From Oscillospiraceae bacterium (GTDB taxonomy: Bacteria > Bacillota > Clostridia > Oscillospirales > QAMX01): a DNA stretch of 6,025 bases. Positions 5,098-6,025 of this stretch are shown in pieces (positions within the stretch are counted from its first letter, which is position 1; each line of letters opens with the position of its first letter). The DNA lies in assembly GCA_902772625.1 (NCBI GenBank), contig CACYBP010000221.1, positions 1 through 6,025 of the forward strand, given 5' to 3'. Under the pieces are notes generated by a model. It had not been told where the DNA came from. It searched no databases and worked only from the letters and a program-made list of their open reading frames with translations. The position numbers and the translations under genes are program-made.

Positions 5098-6025
5098 CAC
5101 GGCTTCTCCTCCCCCTTTCGGTCTTCCCCGGCCGGAGGAAGGATCACTCCCCCGCCCAGGACCTCTTCTCCGTCGTAAAACACCGCCGCCTGTCCGGGGG
5201 TGATTGCCCGCTGGGGCTTGTCAAAAAGGACGCGAGCGGTGCCGTCCGCCTCCGGGAAGACCGTGGCGGCCTCCTCCGGATGATGATAGCGGATCCGCAC
5301 GCCGCACCGCACCGGCTCCTCCGGCACGGTCCCCGCGATCCAGTTCACCTCGCCGAGCCGCGCCGCGGCGGAATAAAGCTCCTCTTTGAAGCCGAGGACC
5401 ACCCGGTTTTGGGGTACGTCGATCCGGATCACGTAATACGGCGCGGGGCCGGCGATCCCGAGGCCGCGGCGCTGACCCACAGTGTAGTGGATCACGCCCT
5501 TGTGCCGCCCGAGCTTCGTTCCGTCGCTCCGGACGAAATCCCCGGGCTTTGACCGAAGGCCGGAAAGGGTCTCCACCACCTTCGCGTAATCGCCGTCCGG
5601 GACGAAGCAGATATCCTGGCTGTCGGGCTTGCGCGCGTTCAGGAAGCCGTTCTGCTCCGCGATCCGGCGCGTTTCCTCCTTGGAATACTCCCCCAGGGGG
5701 AAAAGCACGTGCCGCAGGGTTTCCTGATCCATCTGATAAAGGACGTAGCTTTGATCCTTCTCCGGCTCCTTCGCCTTGAGAAGGCGCATCCTGCCGTCTT
5801 TTTCCGCGATCCGGGCGTAATGGCCGGTGACCACCGCGTCGCATCCGAGGATCTTCGCCCGCTCCAGAAGCTTCGCGAATTTCAGGTGGCGATTACAGGC
5901 GATGCACGGGTTGGGCGTGATCCCGGCAAGATAGGCGTCTGCGAAGGGTTCCATCACCTTTTCCCGGAACTCCTCCTTGAAATTGAAGACGTAATAAGGG
6001 ATCCCGAGCCGTCTTGCCACCGCGC
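5097..6025 (-). CDS. mnmA: tRNA-specific 2-thiouridylase MnmA, N-terminus cut by the window edge
   Basis: Cytosolic enzyme that adenylates U34 of tRNAs for Lys, Glu and Gln and transfers sulfur from a persulfide to make 2-thiouridine. The visible part, about 309 residues, has the catalytic TPNPCIACNRHLKF block (nucleophilic Cys about 40 residues from the visible N-terminus), VTGHYAR, DQSYVLYQMDQETLRHVLFPLG, and the second catalytic cysteine in DSQDICFVPDGDY, about 99 residues after the first. The tRNA-binding core continues with GVIHYTVGQRRGLGI, and the C-terminal beta-barrel ends in ITPGQAAVFYDGEEVLGGGVI. The frame stays open to base 6025. The GTG at 6020 is not the start, because the ATP-binding SGGVDSS loop and roughly the first 50-60 residues of the usual length of about 360 lie beyond the window. 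It overlaps the following Rrf2 gene by one base. All key residues in view are intact, so the enzyme should be active. Confidence 0.97.
   Translation of the reverse strand, partial: AVARRLGIPYYVFNFKEEFREKVMEPFADAYLAGITPNPCIACNRHLKFAKLLERAKILGCDAVVTGHYARIAEKDGRMRLLKAKEPEKDQSYVLYQMDQETLRHVLFPLGEYSKEETRRIAEQNGFLNARKPDSQDICFVPDGDYAKVVETLSGLRSKPGDFVRSDGTKLGRHKGVIHYTVGQRRGLGIAGPAPYYVIRIDVPQNRVVLGFKEELYSAAARLGEVNWIAGTVPEEPVRCGVRIRYHHPEEAATVFPEADGTARVLFDKPQRAITPGQAAVFYDGEEVLGGGVILPPAGEDRKGEEKP

Noticed and set aside
1..6025. Search for tRNA, rRNA, CRISPR arrays, insertion sequences, phage or toxin-antitoxin genes
   Set aside because: I saw no cloverleaf sequences, no regularly spaced repeats, no transposase or integrase motifs and no terminal inverted repeats. 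The window looks like ordinary chromosome apart from the lipid/glycan operon.

Overview
The window reads as chromosomal DNA from a G+C-rich member of the Clostridia (Bacillota), perhaps an uncultured gut Lachnospiraceae or Oscillospirales relative. This is inferred from the families present (DUF1836 regulator, Rrf2/IscR-type regulator beside mnmA, a stand-alone FakA-middle-like protein, a CrtO-like acyltransferase), the strong AGGAGG-type ribosome binding sites and the sigma-A-type promoters. Genes are tightly packed. G or C is favoured at third codon positions, which produces many long antisense reading frames. There are no RNA genes, mobile elements, CRISPR arrays or phage signatures.

Layout: (1) 1-1136, plus strand, a 5'-truncated PlsC-type acyltransferase with a zinc ribbon and an unidentified C-terminal domain. 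(2) 1151-1187, a strong hairpin terminator that works on paper in both directions and separates gene 1 from a converging operon. (3) 3836 down to 1194, minus strand, a compact four-gene operon: small FakA-middle-domain-like protein, GT8 glycosyltransferase, PlsC-type acyltransferase, CrtO-like membrane acyltransferase. (4) 3837-4016, a short AT-rich divergent regulatory region with two back-to-back promoters and a 21-bp palindrome over the predicted transcription start of the operon. (5) 4017-4619, plus strand, a DUF1836 putative DNA-binding regulator. (6) 4660-4690, a terminator. (7) 5097-4690, minus strand, an Rrf2/IscR-type regulator whose start overlaps the stop of (8) mnmA, the tRNA 2-thiouridylase, which runs off the right edge of the window.

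The most interesting part is the four-gene operon with its divergent regulator. A glycosyltransferase and two unrelated acyltransferases suggest assembly or acylation of a glycolipid or cell-envelope glycan. The small FakA-like protein hints at a link to acyl-phosphate or fatty-acid metabolism. The palindrome and the divergent DUF1836 gene suggest local control of the operon. This pathway is an inference from gene content and no substrate can be read from the sequence. The mnmA/Rrf2 pair is housekeeping sulfur and Fe-S biology and looks unrelated.
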